A stretch of DNA of 64,000 nucleotides from Gnetum montanum (GCA_015680685.1 MNCI01012629.1:4148-68147); one strand, 5' to 3'; counted from the first letter of the stretch, positions 35,481 to 47,398 are shown. The notes: generated by a model from the letters alone, not told the origin. Program-made: numbers and translations.

Positions 35481-35485
35481 GGCAC

Positions 35486-37711
35486 TAAAGCTAAGATCCA
35501 ATCTGGAGATCACATTAACAAAGGTTTTTCTTGAACAGATTTGAACTAAGAAGGTTCAAAGTTTGGCTCTCCAAGAACTCAACTTTAGACCTTTGTTGGA
35601 ATTGGCACCTGAGGAAGTCCAAACAACTACAAGGATCTCCTATGTGGTCCATTATCTCCTCTAATGGAGAATGATACATGGGGGATACCTACCTATTTTG
35701 GAACAATTAGTAGGGAGATGCATCTATTAAAATCAAGGACATCACCATCTCCTACTCAGTTGAGATCATTGAAGAGGCCCTTAATTTGTCTAACACTAGG
35801 GCAACCCTAGTAGAAATATCAACTCAAGCAAACCAAAAGGCCAAAATAGAATGGATCCAACATTACTATAAGGTGGACCGTAATGAGTATAGTGCACTCA
35901 CCAAGGTAGAGCCTACATATTTCAAAATCATGGCTTATCACCTAAACCCCACAGTGAAGACAAGTAAGGTCACAACCTTCTCTACCTATGGGTGTACCAC
36001 TCTAAGCAACAAATTCCCAATCAACCTTCCATAGCTTACCTATCTAGAGATAGAAAAGCAGTTCAAGGAAAATGAAAGATGAATGAAGACACTCCCATTT
36101 TGTGCCTCATTTAAAAGCTCTACAAAATTAAAGGCATAGCATGCTATGCAAACAACATACTTCATCATGCTCCTGTCGCATCTTTGTAAGAGATGATAAA
36201 AGATAAAGTAACCACAAAGTTGCAGGAAGTGAAGAGGTCACCACCATCATCACCTACTAGTGAAATCATTCCAAAAGTTCTTGCAACTATAAAAAGGATT
36301 CAAAAACTCCATCAGCAGCAATTGCAACAACAATAAGATCTGGTAGGTAATGGAAGGCCATCAGTTTACCATCCAACATTGAGCCATGTTAATGAACTCA
36401 CTAGGACCATTAGTTAACTGGAGAAAACCACCATGTTATTCTCAACACAGTGAATAAAGGCACCCATAAGAACAAACACTAATTCTTGAGAAGTTACAAT
36501 GTCCATCATTGGATAGGAGTTCCCTAAAATCTTTAGGAAAATTAAAACTTTTTCAATGCATTTGGAGGAAGGTGATGGGGCGATTGTCTTAGCAAAGAAG
36601 CACCATGGATAAGAGATAGCAACAAAGGTGGTAACCAATAGTGTAGCTGAAGCCCTAAATACTCTTGCAACATCTCCCCCAGACATTGTCACAATGAAGG
36701 ATATTCAAAATCTATAGAAGTGGGGAGTGGTTAGTTGAGTGCAACCCAATACAAAGAAGTGTTGGAAAGACTGGTGGGAATTAGGCAACTACTTCGGAAG
36801 ATCTTTGATCTCTCAAATTAAATCATAGTAACCAAATCATAGCTACTAGAGATGAAGGGTAAACTCATCATTTCCAATGTCCAACTATAGGCAACCATCA
36901 CCGAGAATTATTGATTGGTTACTAAAGTTATGGAGTTACAAGCCCATCTCTTTGACCCTGCAACTCTCAACCTAGACCTCATAAAAAATGAAGCTTTTCA
37001 ACAACTTCAACAAATAATTAGAGAGGTTGAGAATGTGAAGGAGGTCACCATCTTTGATGCCTCCTTATTGAAAGCCTTAGCATTTAACATTGATAAGGAT
37101 TTGGCTCAAGTCTACAAAGAGAACTTCGTCCTCACCAAGGACATTCATCGCCTACACAATGTCAAACAAAAAAAAGATCAAATGGTTTAATTCATTTGAT
37201 AGTAGCAAGAGTAGATAGCCAAGGTGAACCTTGATTTAAAGAGGTTGACAGTAGAAAACACAAAAATCTTGATAGAGGAAGTCTAAGCGCTTCATCAAAA
37301 AATGGCCATCAAGATAGCCACCTAGAAGAATGAGATCCTAAAATTTAAATATGTCAAGAACCATTATAGGGAGTACATTGGGCTCCTCAAAGAGGTGAAT
37401 GAAAAAGAGATTCAATTGGGCAAGGCAAATATGAACGAGATACTCCAACAACTCTAGCAAAGAGGTGATGTATTATAGCCAATCTTTGATGGCTTAAATG
37501 CATACAACAAGATAGAAATCTATCTAAAGGAGTTGCAAATCAAGGAGATGATGAACTATATAGAGCTTTTCAACCTTCATTACACAAACTTGGCTATGCT
37601 AACTGCAAGAAGACTAAGGACCGAGTTAGAGAAGCAAGTGACCAATTCTTACCTCTTGTATGAGATAGAATTCAAGCACCATAAGAATAAAAAATAGCAG
37701 TTGGAGATAGT
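35486..37711 (+). pseudogene. Element IV ORF3, middle piece (globular domain and coiled coil)
   Basis: This continues the N-terminal piece at 25244-25457. Around 35640-36040 it matches Element III ORF3 residue by residue in pattern: WGIPTYFG, IKDITISYSVEIIEEALNLSN, YKVDRNEYSALTKVEPTYFKIMAYHLNPTV and NKFPINLP. A Gln/Pro-rich linker (36230-36350) leads to long heptad-like helices, for example VTKVMELQAHLFDPATLNLD (36917) and FQQLQQIIREVENVKEV (about 36996). The coiled coil continues through DGLNAYNKIEI (37491) and YMELFN-like repeats to 37711, where a solo LTR is inserted. Many Gln and Trp codons are now stops. No enzymatic motif is visible. Confidence 0.7.
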
Positions 37712-39190
37712 TGTGCCAACCGAAATCGTCGGTGCAAGGCTGGGATGAAACGAGCACCAAAAGATCCACGGACAAGCACAGTCAACTCTGCCTCCGCTTG
37801 AGGGCAAGCTGGAGCGGACGAAGGCAGAGTGCCTTGAATGGTCTGCACGCGGATCAAACAAGGACTTCCCCGAGCACCGCCGAAGCGTTATACGCGGGGT
37901 TATACGTAAACAGGGCGTAAGCAGTGAAACAGGCGCAAACAGAGCGTGAGCGTAAGGGACGTAAACGGAGTAGGGCGTAAACAGCGTAAACAAAAATGGG
38001 CACAGCGTAAGCGTATAGGGATGTGGACAGCGTAAACAGCGTGTATAGATGTAGAGCGTAAACAAACGGGCGAAGACGGAGCGGTGACGTAAGGAGACGT
38101 GGGCGAAGTGTGGGCCAAATTGACGTAGAATTGTAAAACTTGCAACAAGTGTAAACAGTGGGCGTCCACGGACGCAAACGGAGCACGGAGAGCGAACGTA
38201 AATAGCCGTAAACGAGGCGCGGGCCAAATTAATGTAAAACTGTAAAAGAACTTACAACAAGCGTAAACAATGGATTATAGAGTTAAAATGTTGTGCACTA
38301 CTCTAATGCAATTGTGTAGGGACACAAGGCGGACGTAAAGCCCCGGTGGACGGAGGGATGCAGCCGGCTGACACAGTAGGCGAAGCGCAGACTGTGCGCA
38401 GCGTGCAGGGCTTCCAACGTAAGTGTAAGCGTAAGAGGGTTTCAGCAGCGTAATTGCTCTAGGTCGACTCTGGTAAATTTCTGCAGACACGGTAAATGTG
38501 GAAAACTGGGCTATTTATAGGGGTAGGGTTACCGAGAAAAGCAGACGGGGAGACACGTGGCGTATAGACCGGGCGTTACAATTTAGAAACATGGTATACA
38601 CCGGGCGTATACGTTACAACAGGCTGGCGTATACGCTGGGCGTAGACGGATAGATGCTGGCGTGTACGCTAGGGCATATACGCTGGTGAATGTTGGGCGT
38701 ATACGCCGGGCGTATACGTCGAAGGATGTCCACTTGCTTCAATCCTTGCTCTTCGGTGTAATCTTCATGTTGCCATTGGAGATCTTGTCGACGAGCGTGT
38801 GCCTCTGCCGTACCTGGGCGTATGCGCCGGAGAGCTGGGCGTACACGCTAGGCATACACGCTGGGCGTAGACGCTGGGCATAGACGTTGGGCGTGGACGC
38901 CGGGCATAGACGCTGGATGAGGACGCTGGGCGTAGACGCCGGGCGTAGACGCTGGATGAGGACGCTGGGCGTAGACGCTGGACGTAGACGCTGGATGAGG
39001 ACGCTGGGCGTAGACGCTAGCACACCACGGTTTAAAGCTGGGCGTATACGCTGGCACAACACTTAACCAGATGTTTCGATTTCCAAGATTGCCCTGTGTG
39101 ACTTCAAATGTAGCCGAAGCTGCCTGTGGGTCATGGGGATCTGCTTCTTGTCAGACAAATGCTAAACTCATAGATTTTTGTGGTGTTTCA
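37712..39190 (-). mobile_element. Solo LTR (1479 bp) with perfect target duplication
   Basis: Termini are TGTGCCAACC at 37712 and GGTGTTTCA at 39190, flanked by ATAGT on both sides (37707-37711, 39191-39195). Removing the insert and one ATAGT makes the host ORF3 align with Element III without a gap over the 38 bases around the junction and in frame. Transcription would be on the minus strand: CTATAAATAG at 38511-38520, with a U3 array of CTGGGCGTAGACG / GGCGTATACGCC words at 38540-39060. A second array of GCGTAAACA words lies in R/U5 (37900-38180). It is GC-rich and CpG-rich in a CpG-poor region. No internal domain is left, so it is a solo LTR. Open frames across it are repeat artefacts. Confidence 0.92.
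38540..39060 (-). repeat. U3 word array of the solo LTR (CGTATACG/CGTAGACG)
   Basis: More than twenty copies of a 12-15-bp unit, CTGGGCGTAGACG, with variants GGCGTATACGCC (perfectly self-complementary), GGCGTACACGC, GGCATAGACG and GGATGAGGACG. The array lies directly upstream of the minus-strand TATA at 38511-38520. Confidence 0.9.
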
Positions 39191-39195
39191 ATAGT

Positions 39196-39592
39196 CAATG
39201 TGAAGCTTGAAGTTCTCAGAAGTATATTCACTAACCAATGATCTATTGCTAAGAACTTGGCCATGAGAATGAATGACTGCCACAAGCAACAAAATCTAGT
39301 CAAGGAATTTGATATCGAACATAACCAATTCATAGCATGATTTATCAACACCAAGGAGATGTTTTCCACAATTTCATGCCTATGGGATATCCTCGTACCA
39401 ACCCATATTGGCAAAGCCATGTGGACTAGATACAACCCATGTAGCAAGGAAGAGAAGATGAAAGCATTACTAAATGCTTTCAAACTTCCACCACCAACAG
39501 GATAGCCTCAGCCACCTCCACCACCACAAGCACTAGAACTTGGAAAAATACCTTCAACACCTTAGTAGCCTTCACCTCTTGGCACTATTTGA
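39196..39592 (+). pseudogene. Element IV ORF3, C-terminal piece
   Basis: The frame resumes directly after the solo LTR duplication as VKLEVLRSIFTNQ, then SIAKNLAMRMNDCHKQQN, FDIEHNQFIA and EMFSTISCLWDILVPTHIGKAMWTRYNPCSKEEKMKALLNAF. It ends in a Pro-rich tail (PPPTG, PPPPQALELGKIP) and stops at TGA 39590-39592. It aligns with the end of Element III ORF3 (stop 58583-58585), confirming a common C terminus: a last helical segment, a short hydrophobic/Pro turn (PxHIGxAxWT), a Lys-rich helix (KEExMKALL) and a Pro-rich tail. The polypurine tract follows about 230 bp later. Confidence 0.7.
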
Positions 39593-39831
39593 ACATTCAT
39601 CTTTTCTTTGGCAATCTACAAGAACTGGTTGAAATTTTTGTAAGAGTGTCTAACTTTGTTATCATGGATACCAATTTTGTAATGTTATACAATCTGGCAC
39701 TCAGAGTTGATTAGTTAATCAGTCACTCTATTGTCTTTCATTTAATAAATTGCATACTTCTCCAAATTTTGTAGGAATATTGATCCTAATTTTTTCACTT
39801 GAGAACAAGTCTTTAGTCAATCGTAGGGGTA

Positions 39832-40723
39832 TGATGAAGCATAGTTTGACTAGTTGCATCAATAGGCATGTGTCTATGCAGCCTTGTCGATGTAGCCTCA
39901 TCAAAATATCTCTGTCAATGCATGGTGACATGCATCAACATAGATACGTCAATGTTGGCATAGTCAAGCCTATATAAATGTGTGTACCAATCATATTTAT
40001 GGCATGTTAAGTCCATAGTATAGCGAAGCTCTTGCATTTGTTTTCCCTTGAGTTAGAACATTTTCCTCTAAGTGCCCATAGTATGAATTAAGAGATTGTA
40101 CAAACTTTATTTGAGCAAGATGTACTTGAACATCTTGATGTGAATGGCAATAAAGATGAGATCTATAATATTTATTACAACACTTGGATAGTTTAATCTT
40201 TCTTACTTGCATTTTATCTTTAAAGCACTTTATGTTTCTTATCTTAAGTAATTAATGTATTTAAACATAAAAACATAAGTATGACCACTTCGACAATAAC
40301 ATGCAACACTTGGTAATCCCAAGAGTGGCCATTTGGTATGTATAGTAATTGCCACTTGGTAACCTAATATGGTTAGTACTAGTTCAAGATGTATACGAAA
40401 AGTGGGAGCAGCTACTTATGTCAGGATAGTTAGCTTCTAAAATAGTAAGGTAGTTAAATAGTTAATCATTTAATGATCATTTTTCCTACCTAGAACTTAA
40501 GATAGAAGTATAAAAATAAATATAAATATAAATATCATATGCCTTAACTCATACATAGAGCATACACAAGTGCAAGTTAGGAAGACAACAATCACATGAC
40601 CTGTTAGCTCATACTCTTCAACTATAGGCAAACTTAGGAAATAAGTCCACAGAATTTGACTAAATCACTAATGCACACTTGTGATTCATATGGTTGGACA
40701 TAGGGTATACTCATTACTCATCA
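39832..40723 (+). repeat. 3' LTR of Element IV
   Basis: 892 bp, TGATGAAGCA...ACTCATCA, preceded by the polypurine tract AATCGTAGGGGTA (39819-39831). U3 words here are of the CATCAA / GTCGATG / GTCAATG type (39855-39970), not GATATC. The TATA element is TATATAAAT (39971-39979). R/U5 carries the family blocks, including the 'catatggttg' motif near 40689. Confidence 0.88.
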
Positions 40724-41249
40724 AATGGGATAATGTAGCTTCTTGTTAGATGCATATGATCCCTAATACATCTTCTAAAACATTTTTAGTAGGTTCCCAG
40801 TCTCTCATTTCTCTTGTAATCTAGATTTTCCATTTTAGTTTTCTATTTTTGATTTTATGTACATCATTTTTAGATTTGTTTTCAACATTTTCCTTCTAGA
40901 ACTAGCTTTTCTAAATGAATTTCGCTTCACATTTTATCTTCAATCATTTTTTTTTTTTTTTGCTAACCACATACATGTTTCTTTATCTTATTCAACACTA
41001 CATATGCATCCTATTTTATTTCACTTTGACTTATACGCATTTTCTACATATTTTTCTGTCTTATTGTTTCTCAGCTATTCCACACATGCACACTTTCTTT
41101 TGCTTAATATTTACTAACATTTGCCAAAAATGTTTGGATGGGGTTGTTGAATTTTTCCAACAACCTACAAGTCCCCTTTTGATTTGAGGGATATTAATCA
41201 AGAGACTAGTTTTTCTATACTATTTAATGGTCACAAGATTGCCTAGCTC
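40724..41249. other. T-rich interval without a recognised feature
   Basis: Very T-rich sequence (40840-41110). The open frames 40857-41117 and 40915-41187 overlap in different frames and are Phe/Leu/His-rich, as expected by chance from this composition. I see no gene or element end. Confidence 0.4.
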
Positions 41250-41612
41250 AATTTCATGTTAGGTTTTGTGAGATCTCATATTACAATAATCTTTAACATA
41301 ATACATCCGAGGCATAAAAAGATAGTGACATTGATGGAAAGAAGTTTTTAGAGGCATAAAAAGATAGTAAACTTCATTGTGTACAATTTGTAATTACCAA
41401 CATATTTGATGAAATGTCATCTTCTATTCCATGTTTCTATGCTAGAAAAGTTCAACCCCAAAGATGCTGATCCAACAACATTGCAATCTTAAGGACCTCT
41501 TAACATTGAAGCTATGAAAGGAAGACAAATTTATTCCATCATTAATATGTGCATAACTAGTTGTACTTCTAATTACAAGATGGAATTCTTGGTACTCATC
41601 ATATTAATGTCA
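41250..41612 (+). pseudogene. Element H fragment 2: integrase-deleted chromovirus 3' end
   Basis: It aligns over about 300 bp with 60700-61050 (right half of Element H). It includes the integrase N-terminal zinc-region remnant (ASHPxHKKIV-like), then directly PTYLxKCHLxFHVSMxEKF of the integrase C-terminal region, and a truncated chromodomain start (KMEFLV). The integrase core (DDE) that should lie between them is absent in both copies, with the same junction: the 14-mer CATAAAAAGATAGT at 41313 and again at 41355, 42 bp apart. Confidence 0.65.
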
Positions 41613-43989
41613 ATCATATTCAATCAAGTCAACGAAAAAACATAAAATATTATTATACATGCATAACAAAAATGCATATCCAATATATTGCTACTCTATC
41701 ACATATGAATAATAGCGTCATATCAATCCATTTAGCAAGAGCACTCATATAGACCAACACATGAGAAATGTATAAAGAACTCAAATACATGATAATAGGT
41801 ACTAACTTAAGAAACAAAAAAAAATATGATATATCACAAAATTTAGACAACATCAAATCATCAATATAAAAGAGAGAGTCTAGAGAAAAATCCAAATAGT
41901 TTTGGAGATACCTTTTTAGGATTTCTTCCTTACAACCAATCTTGAAACCCCTTTGGGGTAGGAAAAGGATTAAGTCTTTCCCTTATTTAGAAGCACCTTC
42001 ACAGGTTTTTACTTATTGATAAAAGGTTTTTTATAAATGGAAGAAGAATACTCTCTTCAAAGAAAATGAAAAGCAATAATTAGAAATAAGAAACAAATTG
42101 TAGTGGAAGTTTATAGTTTTTCCAACTTGAGTCTACAATACAAAAATAAATTAGTGCACCAATAAATAAACTAATTGTACAATCTTTATCTAAAGCTTTC
42201 TTACTTGAAGCTATAACTGAAAAGCAACATCTTTGAGAATCTAATATTGGACTTTTAAAGAGAAATTATAGTTTTGCTCTTGTTGCTATAAAATAATTGC
42301 ATGATGAAGTTTCTAAATAGAATAAAGTATAAGGGATCAAAGGCATTTCCAAGTAAAAAAAATGTGGACAAAGCAAGTTGATTACTAAGAATGAAATCAT
42401 TAATGCTAGCTACAAGTTATTACAAATTCTAGATGTCCATTTCTAAGCATGTTATGCAATTGGACATTAAAAAAAAAAGTGAAAATGAGTATTACTTTCA
42501 CAAAGAGGATATTAAGAAGTAATAATTCCAATATGTTGAAGACAAGTATTAATAGAAAGATCTTGGTATATAAGATAACCATAAAAAAATTTGAATATTT
42601 TGAAAGGTGCAATCTTTTTAGATATCTTCTATTTTTCTCATCTAAAGCTATAGTGATAATTTCATTCTCTAAGCCTTATTAAATTTTTTATGAATAAGAT
42701 CATTCTTGGTAATTATCTCATATGGAAATTTATAGTTAAAAGGAACAACATCTTTTTAAAAAATATATCTAGAGCTTGATGCAAACGATTGTCGAATTTA
42801 ACTAAATTATTAAGATCATAAATAAAATTTTTAAAATTTTTTCTTCTTATTCTATTCAAACCATAGAGGCTAGGAGCTGTCTTCATCTATCATGAATACA
42901 TAGATGAGAAACTGTAGTAATTCCTAATTTACTTCAAGTGATGCACGACTAGATGACAAAGCTTCTTCATTAAAAGGAAGTCACCATAGACTAATTTGCT
43001 TAAGCATATATTCTAAAATTGTAATACGGCTGTAATTCTAATACTTACTTAGCATGCACCATATCTTCCATATTTTTTTAATACTAGAGAATCAAAAATA
43101 GATATGACTTGATATTTACTTTAAAAAGAAAATGTAATAAGGAACATCTTTTGACCTAGAATATTCAAAAGCAACTCTATCATGTCATTATTTAACCATT
43201 CATTATTTATGAATATCTTCTATGGGATCTTGGTTCAACAAATAAATATTGGAAACAAATTAAATATATCTTAGTGTGTACTTATCATAAAATTATTTCC
43301 ATTTCAACATCCTATAGAAGTATTATATTAGTTATATGTTCTTGGAGTATGTATAGTCATCTAATTTCAATATTGAAACCCCAAAAGAATTATAATATAG
43401 TTTAATTAGAACTTTATGACTTATCATTTCCCACTAGAATTGAATCCTTAACTTGGAACTTTCAAATCAAGAGTTTTCAAATATTTTTCCCTACAACTAG
43501 TCTTTCTTTTTCCAAAACTAACTATTGATACATCTTAACTAGTTATTAATTATAATGGTATTTATTCTCTTTATAATTCTTGAGAAATTAGTTATAACCA
43601 ATGAAAAATATAGTATGATTCAAAGTTTCTTTCAAGGAAAAAACCTGCAAGGTATGGATGATACAAATTTATATTTAAATTAAATCGATCAATTCAATTT
43701 GATTGTAGTTGAATTGTTTAAAAACTGAAATTGATCTTAAAAAGAATTATATTAATTAAGATCAAATTAAATTACATAAACCTTTTCAAACCAAACACCC
43801 AAACCAAATTCTAAGGAGATTTTATGATCCATACCCCTACTCTTACAATGTCATTTTATAAGAAGATGGTTTTTTTAACTATATGTACCTCTAATACATA
43901 TAGTGAACACAATACTTTTATAGAACTTATATAGAATATTAAAGATGCCATAGGTGCAACTTAAATTCAAAACATCTTACTTATAAGAA
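41613..43989. other. 2.4-kb AT-rich stretch, nothing recognised
   Basis: Strongly AT-rich. The open frames (41653-41895 minus, 42406-42612 minus, 42449-42682 plus) are low-complexity Phe/Leu/Ile/Lys-rich and have no domain. No LTR ends, tandem repeats or RNA genes were recognised. It could be heavily decayed transposon or spacer. Confidence 0.4.
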
Positions 43990-44529
43990 GAAGAGCAAAG
44001 GAGTTGAAATTTTGGCAATGCTTCTCCTAGTCCCACTCCTCTTGATGGAATAGTTGGGGATGATAATCTAGAAGAACGAGTGCACAAGGAACTACCCACA
44101 TATGTCAATAAGAGTGAATACCTAGATGGCCATGAGAACATGCCTTCCAATAGAAAAGATGATGACCCTCTTGAAAAGGTGTAACAATTGTGAAGCTAGC
44201 TATTGAAGGTTGAGAATGTGGTTCTTAGCTACTTGACTATTGTTGAGTGGATGAAAATGATTCATGACATTATGGACAAAATGGATGTGTCATACCTATG
44301 AGAACTAAATTTAGGTGTCAAGCACAAGCTTTACATGGCCCAAAATTTTATTCTCCAGAATCATGTGAAGCATATGATGGATTTCATTAATGATGTTTAA
44401 GTCTATATGGGGGGCATCATACAAAGGTTGATGACCCTAGATGCAAAAAATGAAAAGCTTTAAGGTAAGAAGTAAGAAACTTGAGGACCAATCAACTATA
44501 CAAGCCAAAGCAATTGCATCTAGTTTTGG

Positions 44530-45110
44530 GTGGTTCACACTCCAAATTTGGGCCAAAGAACCCAAAGCTTACAAAGGAGATTAATATGATAAGCTCATAT
44601 GTACCTTCCTCAATGAAATGGAGTGATTCCTAGAGATGAAAGAGTACCTTGAGGAGTCCAAAGTTAGCATCGCTTCTCAATTCTTAGCAAGAGTTTCTCA
44701 AACTTGGGGACTTGGCATTGCGTAGAACATGAAGTTCAAGAGAGCTCAAGGATTTTTAGACATATGGAAAGAGTTCAAAACTACCCTAATCAAGAAATTT
44801 TACCCAAAAACTTTCATTTATAAAGCTTAGGTGAAGTTGAATGAAATCTAGTAGACTAAAAATATAGAGGATTACCTTAACAAGTATAAGGAGATGATGT
44901 TGTTAATTACTATTATTGATAACAAGACCAAGTTTAAACTTTTTTAATGGTCTAAAATGTTGGAACTAATAAGAGATTAAAAGTTACAAGATAGCAAAGT
45001 ACATAGAAGCACTTGACATGATTCTCAGATTAGTGGTTGACTCTAAAGCCCCAAAGTAGAAAAAGAATACTGTAGATGTACCCCAGAACAACAGGAAGCT
45101 TGGTGGCAAA
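44530..45110 (+). pseudogene. Element H gag
   Basis: A retrotransposon gag/capsid-like region. It reads AKEPKAYKGD, FLNEMExFLEMKEYLEES, VSQTWGLGIAxNMKF, GFLDIWKEFKTTLIKKFYPKTF and VKLNEIxxTKNIEDYLNKYKEMM, the usual order of the plant chromovirus capsid domain (W...F...L...FxP, then Y). Upstream (44040-44530) is a charged region with coiled-coil character. Stops occur at most positions where Gln or Trp is expected. The zinc knuckle is not clear. Confidence 0.6.
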
Positions 45111-45539
45111 TCTAATAGGCCTAGTAGAAGGAATTTTAGTGATGGCTTTAACGGTTTGCATCCTACTGTTACCACTAGTTCTCAAGCTTCTTATCTATTA
45201 ATGGGAAGTCTCAACCTCTCAAAGATCACAACAAGTTTAGAGATAAGCATTCATACTTTGGAAGACATATGAAAAATCCTCCAAGGCATAAGATGCTTCA
45301 TTTGCTCAAGAAATCACATCACTCAAGATTATCCTTAGAATCCTAATCAATGTTAGGGTTTCAAATGATGACCAATGGTTAAACACTCTTAAGTATCAAC
45401 CACATGCTCAATTGCTAGTGCTAAAGGTAAATAAAAATGGATAGGAGATTAACATCCTTGGTGTGATGAAGTAGATCTCTCAAATCTTAATGATGATTTA
45501 GTATAATATTCAAGGAGAGCCATCAAAGAAAAAAGTCAA

Positions 45540-45800
45540 CTTACGTTTAGTATAGATGATCCTAATGTAGTTTCCTTTAAAGATAATGGATATCCTAGTT
45601 GGCACAAGTGCTAGCCATAACTTTCTTTCCCTAGAGATCACTAGCACCTTTAGTTTGCAAATCAAATTGGCTTTATCACATTGTAATTTAGCTAAATTAT
45701 ATCTGATCAGTTGTATAGAAGTTGTAAAAGATGTGGACATGAAGATACAGTAGTGAAGTATGAAGCTAGATTTTTTTGTTCTAAACATTTATTCTTTCCA
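45540..45800 (+). pseudogene. Element H protease-like segment
   Basis: The reading includes ILVGTSASHNFLSLEI (about 45591-45640), corresponding to the D-S-G-A-[ST]-H-N-F-[IL]-S active-site block of chromovirus proteases. D-S-G has decayed to G-T-S. Downstream sequence is too degraded to follow to the end of the domain. It lies between gag and RT, in the expected order. Confidence 0.5.
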
Positions 45801-46079
45801 AGTTACAAATGAACAAGAGATTTTTTAAAAAGGAAAAGATGATGATTACCATATATCTCAATGTTTTTTACATTTCACATGAGGAATCACCCTATACAGT
45901 GAAGACATGTACGCCAAGAGTAACTAGTACACTTCATGAGGTCCAAATTATCTCTCTAATGGTGATGAAGAGGGTTGCTCAAGATCCATTCCAACAGAAG
46001 GCATAGCTCAAGTAAATAAGCAAATCAAGAGAAAGCTATGGAGGTATAAGGATTTGATACCAACAAATTTTCAAGCGAG

Positions 46080-46534
46080 CTACTAGAAAAAAGAGTTGTG
46101 GATCATAAAATTGAATTGTTGCTAGAGACTACCCCTCCTAGACAGTAACCTGATTAAATGACTACCCTTGAATTGGAAGAGTTGAGAAGTGGTTAATAAG
46201 CTTAGTTAAAAAGGGTTTCATTCGATCCTCCAAATCTTCCTATGGAGCCCTAGTGTTGATCGCTAAAAATAAGAATGACACATTTAGATTATGTTGTGAT
46301 TTTAAGCTCCCAAATAACTGTACCATCAAGAATAAGTATCTAGTGCGTTTGGTTTCAGACTTGCTTAACCAACTAATAGGGCTTAATATTTCTCTCAACT
46401 TGACATTTGCTAATGTTATTATAAGGTATAGATTATAGAAGAGAATGAAGAGAAAATAACTTATGTTTCTCGTTAAAGTGAGCAATTTTGAATTTTGAAT
46501 TTTCTATTGTTCTTTATATCTTTTGCATATTCAT
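46080..46534 (+). pseudogene. Element H reverse transcriptase, N-terminal half
   Basis: The frame reads VVDHKIELLLETTPP, LELEELRS, LVKKGFIRSSKSSYGALVLIAKNKNDTFRLCCDFKLPNNCTIKNKY and LVSDLLNQLIGLN. These are the classic fingers/palm blocks of Ty3/gypsy RT in the chromovirus form (KxGFIRPSxSPxGAPVL; LRxCxDYRxLNxxTxKNxYP). The palm is interrupted just before the catalytic YxDD by Element III. The matching second half, starting MNKVF, is at 59682. Confidence 0.8.
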
Positions 46535-47397
46535 TGATGAATCATGTATTGGTTGTGTCGACTGGGCCTTGTCAACTAGGCCCTGTCGATGCATGATTTG
46601 ATGCATTAACATGGCCCTATCAACATAGTGTCTACTTTTGCCTATAAATACGCACTCACCCACCATGTTTATGACATGTCTTTTCATAGTTGTAGAAAAG
46701 CTCCTGCAGTTTTATCATTTGAAAGTTAGAATATTTTTCTAAGTGTGTGCAGTAGGAGTCAAGAGTGTACAGATCTTTATTCAAGCACTATTATACCTTA
46801 GCATAGCAATGTGTGCAACAATAAAGATGAGCTTTTTTATAAACCTTGCAGCACTTTGAAATAGATTAATTATTTATTTATGCATTTAATGTTTTATGTA
46901 ATTTTATTGAATGCTTTAAATAATTAAATAAGTAATTAGGCTAAACTACGTGATTAATTAAGCACATAAGTATGACCACTTTGAACATATGCTTAGCGCT
47001 TGGTAATCTCAATAACACTTAATGTTTAATAAACCAGTATCACTAAACATGTTTGGGATGTGTATGGTAAGTGGGAACAAATGCTTATGTTATGATCAGT
47101 TAGGTGTAGTTAGTTAGATTAAATTAGCAATTAAATTACTTCATTCTTTTCATCTTTTATTTTAAGCATCCAAAATGCAAAACATAAAAATATTAAAAAT
47201 CATATGCCTCAATTATACTTAACCATATCTTTGTACATCACAAGTGTAATTTGGAAGACAATGAATGACTGTTAGGGTAAGTTCACTTCCTAAAGACTAG
47301 TGTACTAGAAGATATAGAATCCACATAATTCAATTAGATCACATGTGAATTCTTAGTGATTCATATGGTTGAGTGTAGGGGTATTCACCGCTCATTA
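46535..47397 (+). repeat. 5' LTR of Element III
   Basis: 863 bp, TGATGAATCATG...CTCATTA. U3 holds words of about 13 bp: TGTCGACTGGGCC, TGTCAACTAGGCC, TGTCGATGCATG and ATCAACATAG (46556-46630). TATAAATA is at 46643-46650. R/U5 has 'gtgcagtaggagtc', 'gatctttattcaagca' and 'catatggttgagtgtagggg'. It carries one word more than the 3' LTR. Confidence 0.92.
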
Positions 47398-47398
47398 G

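Larger units (their letters stand above)
35481..40723 (+). mobile_element. Element IV, right part (rest of ORF3, PPT, 3' LTR)
   Basis: This is the continuation of Element IV after Element II. It carries most of ORF3 (35486-39592, interrupted by a solo LTR at 37712-39190), the polypurine tract and the 3' LTR 39832-40723. Five bases after the LTR are AATGG; the matching 5' duplicate cannot be found because the 5' half of the element is missing. The order of events read from the nesting is Element IV first, then Element II and, independently, the solo-LTR element. Confidence 0.85.
43990..46534 (+). mobile_element. Element H (chromovirus), left half
   Basis: This is the 5' coding half of an old Ty3/gypsy chromovirus: gag (44530-45100), protease-like (45540-45800) and the first half of RT (46080-46534). 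It is cut inside RT by Element III at 46535, with TTCAT at 46530-46534 and TTTAT at 59677-59681. The RT reading frame resumes at 59682. No 5' LTR was recognised; the left edge is approximate. Confidence 0.75.

Noticed and set aside
37649-38227. 192-codon minus-strand open frame plus several overlapping ones in 37672-39062
   Set aside because: They lie across the solo LTR and its GCGTAAACA and CTGGGCGTAGACG arrays. The repetitive Arg/Ser/Pro-rich translations in several frames at once are artefacts of GC-rich tandem repeats.
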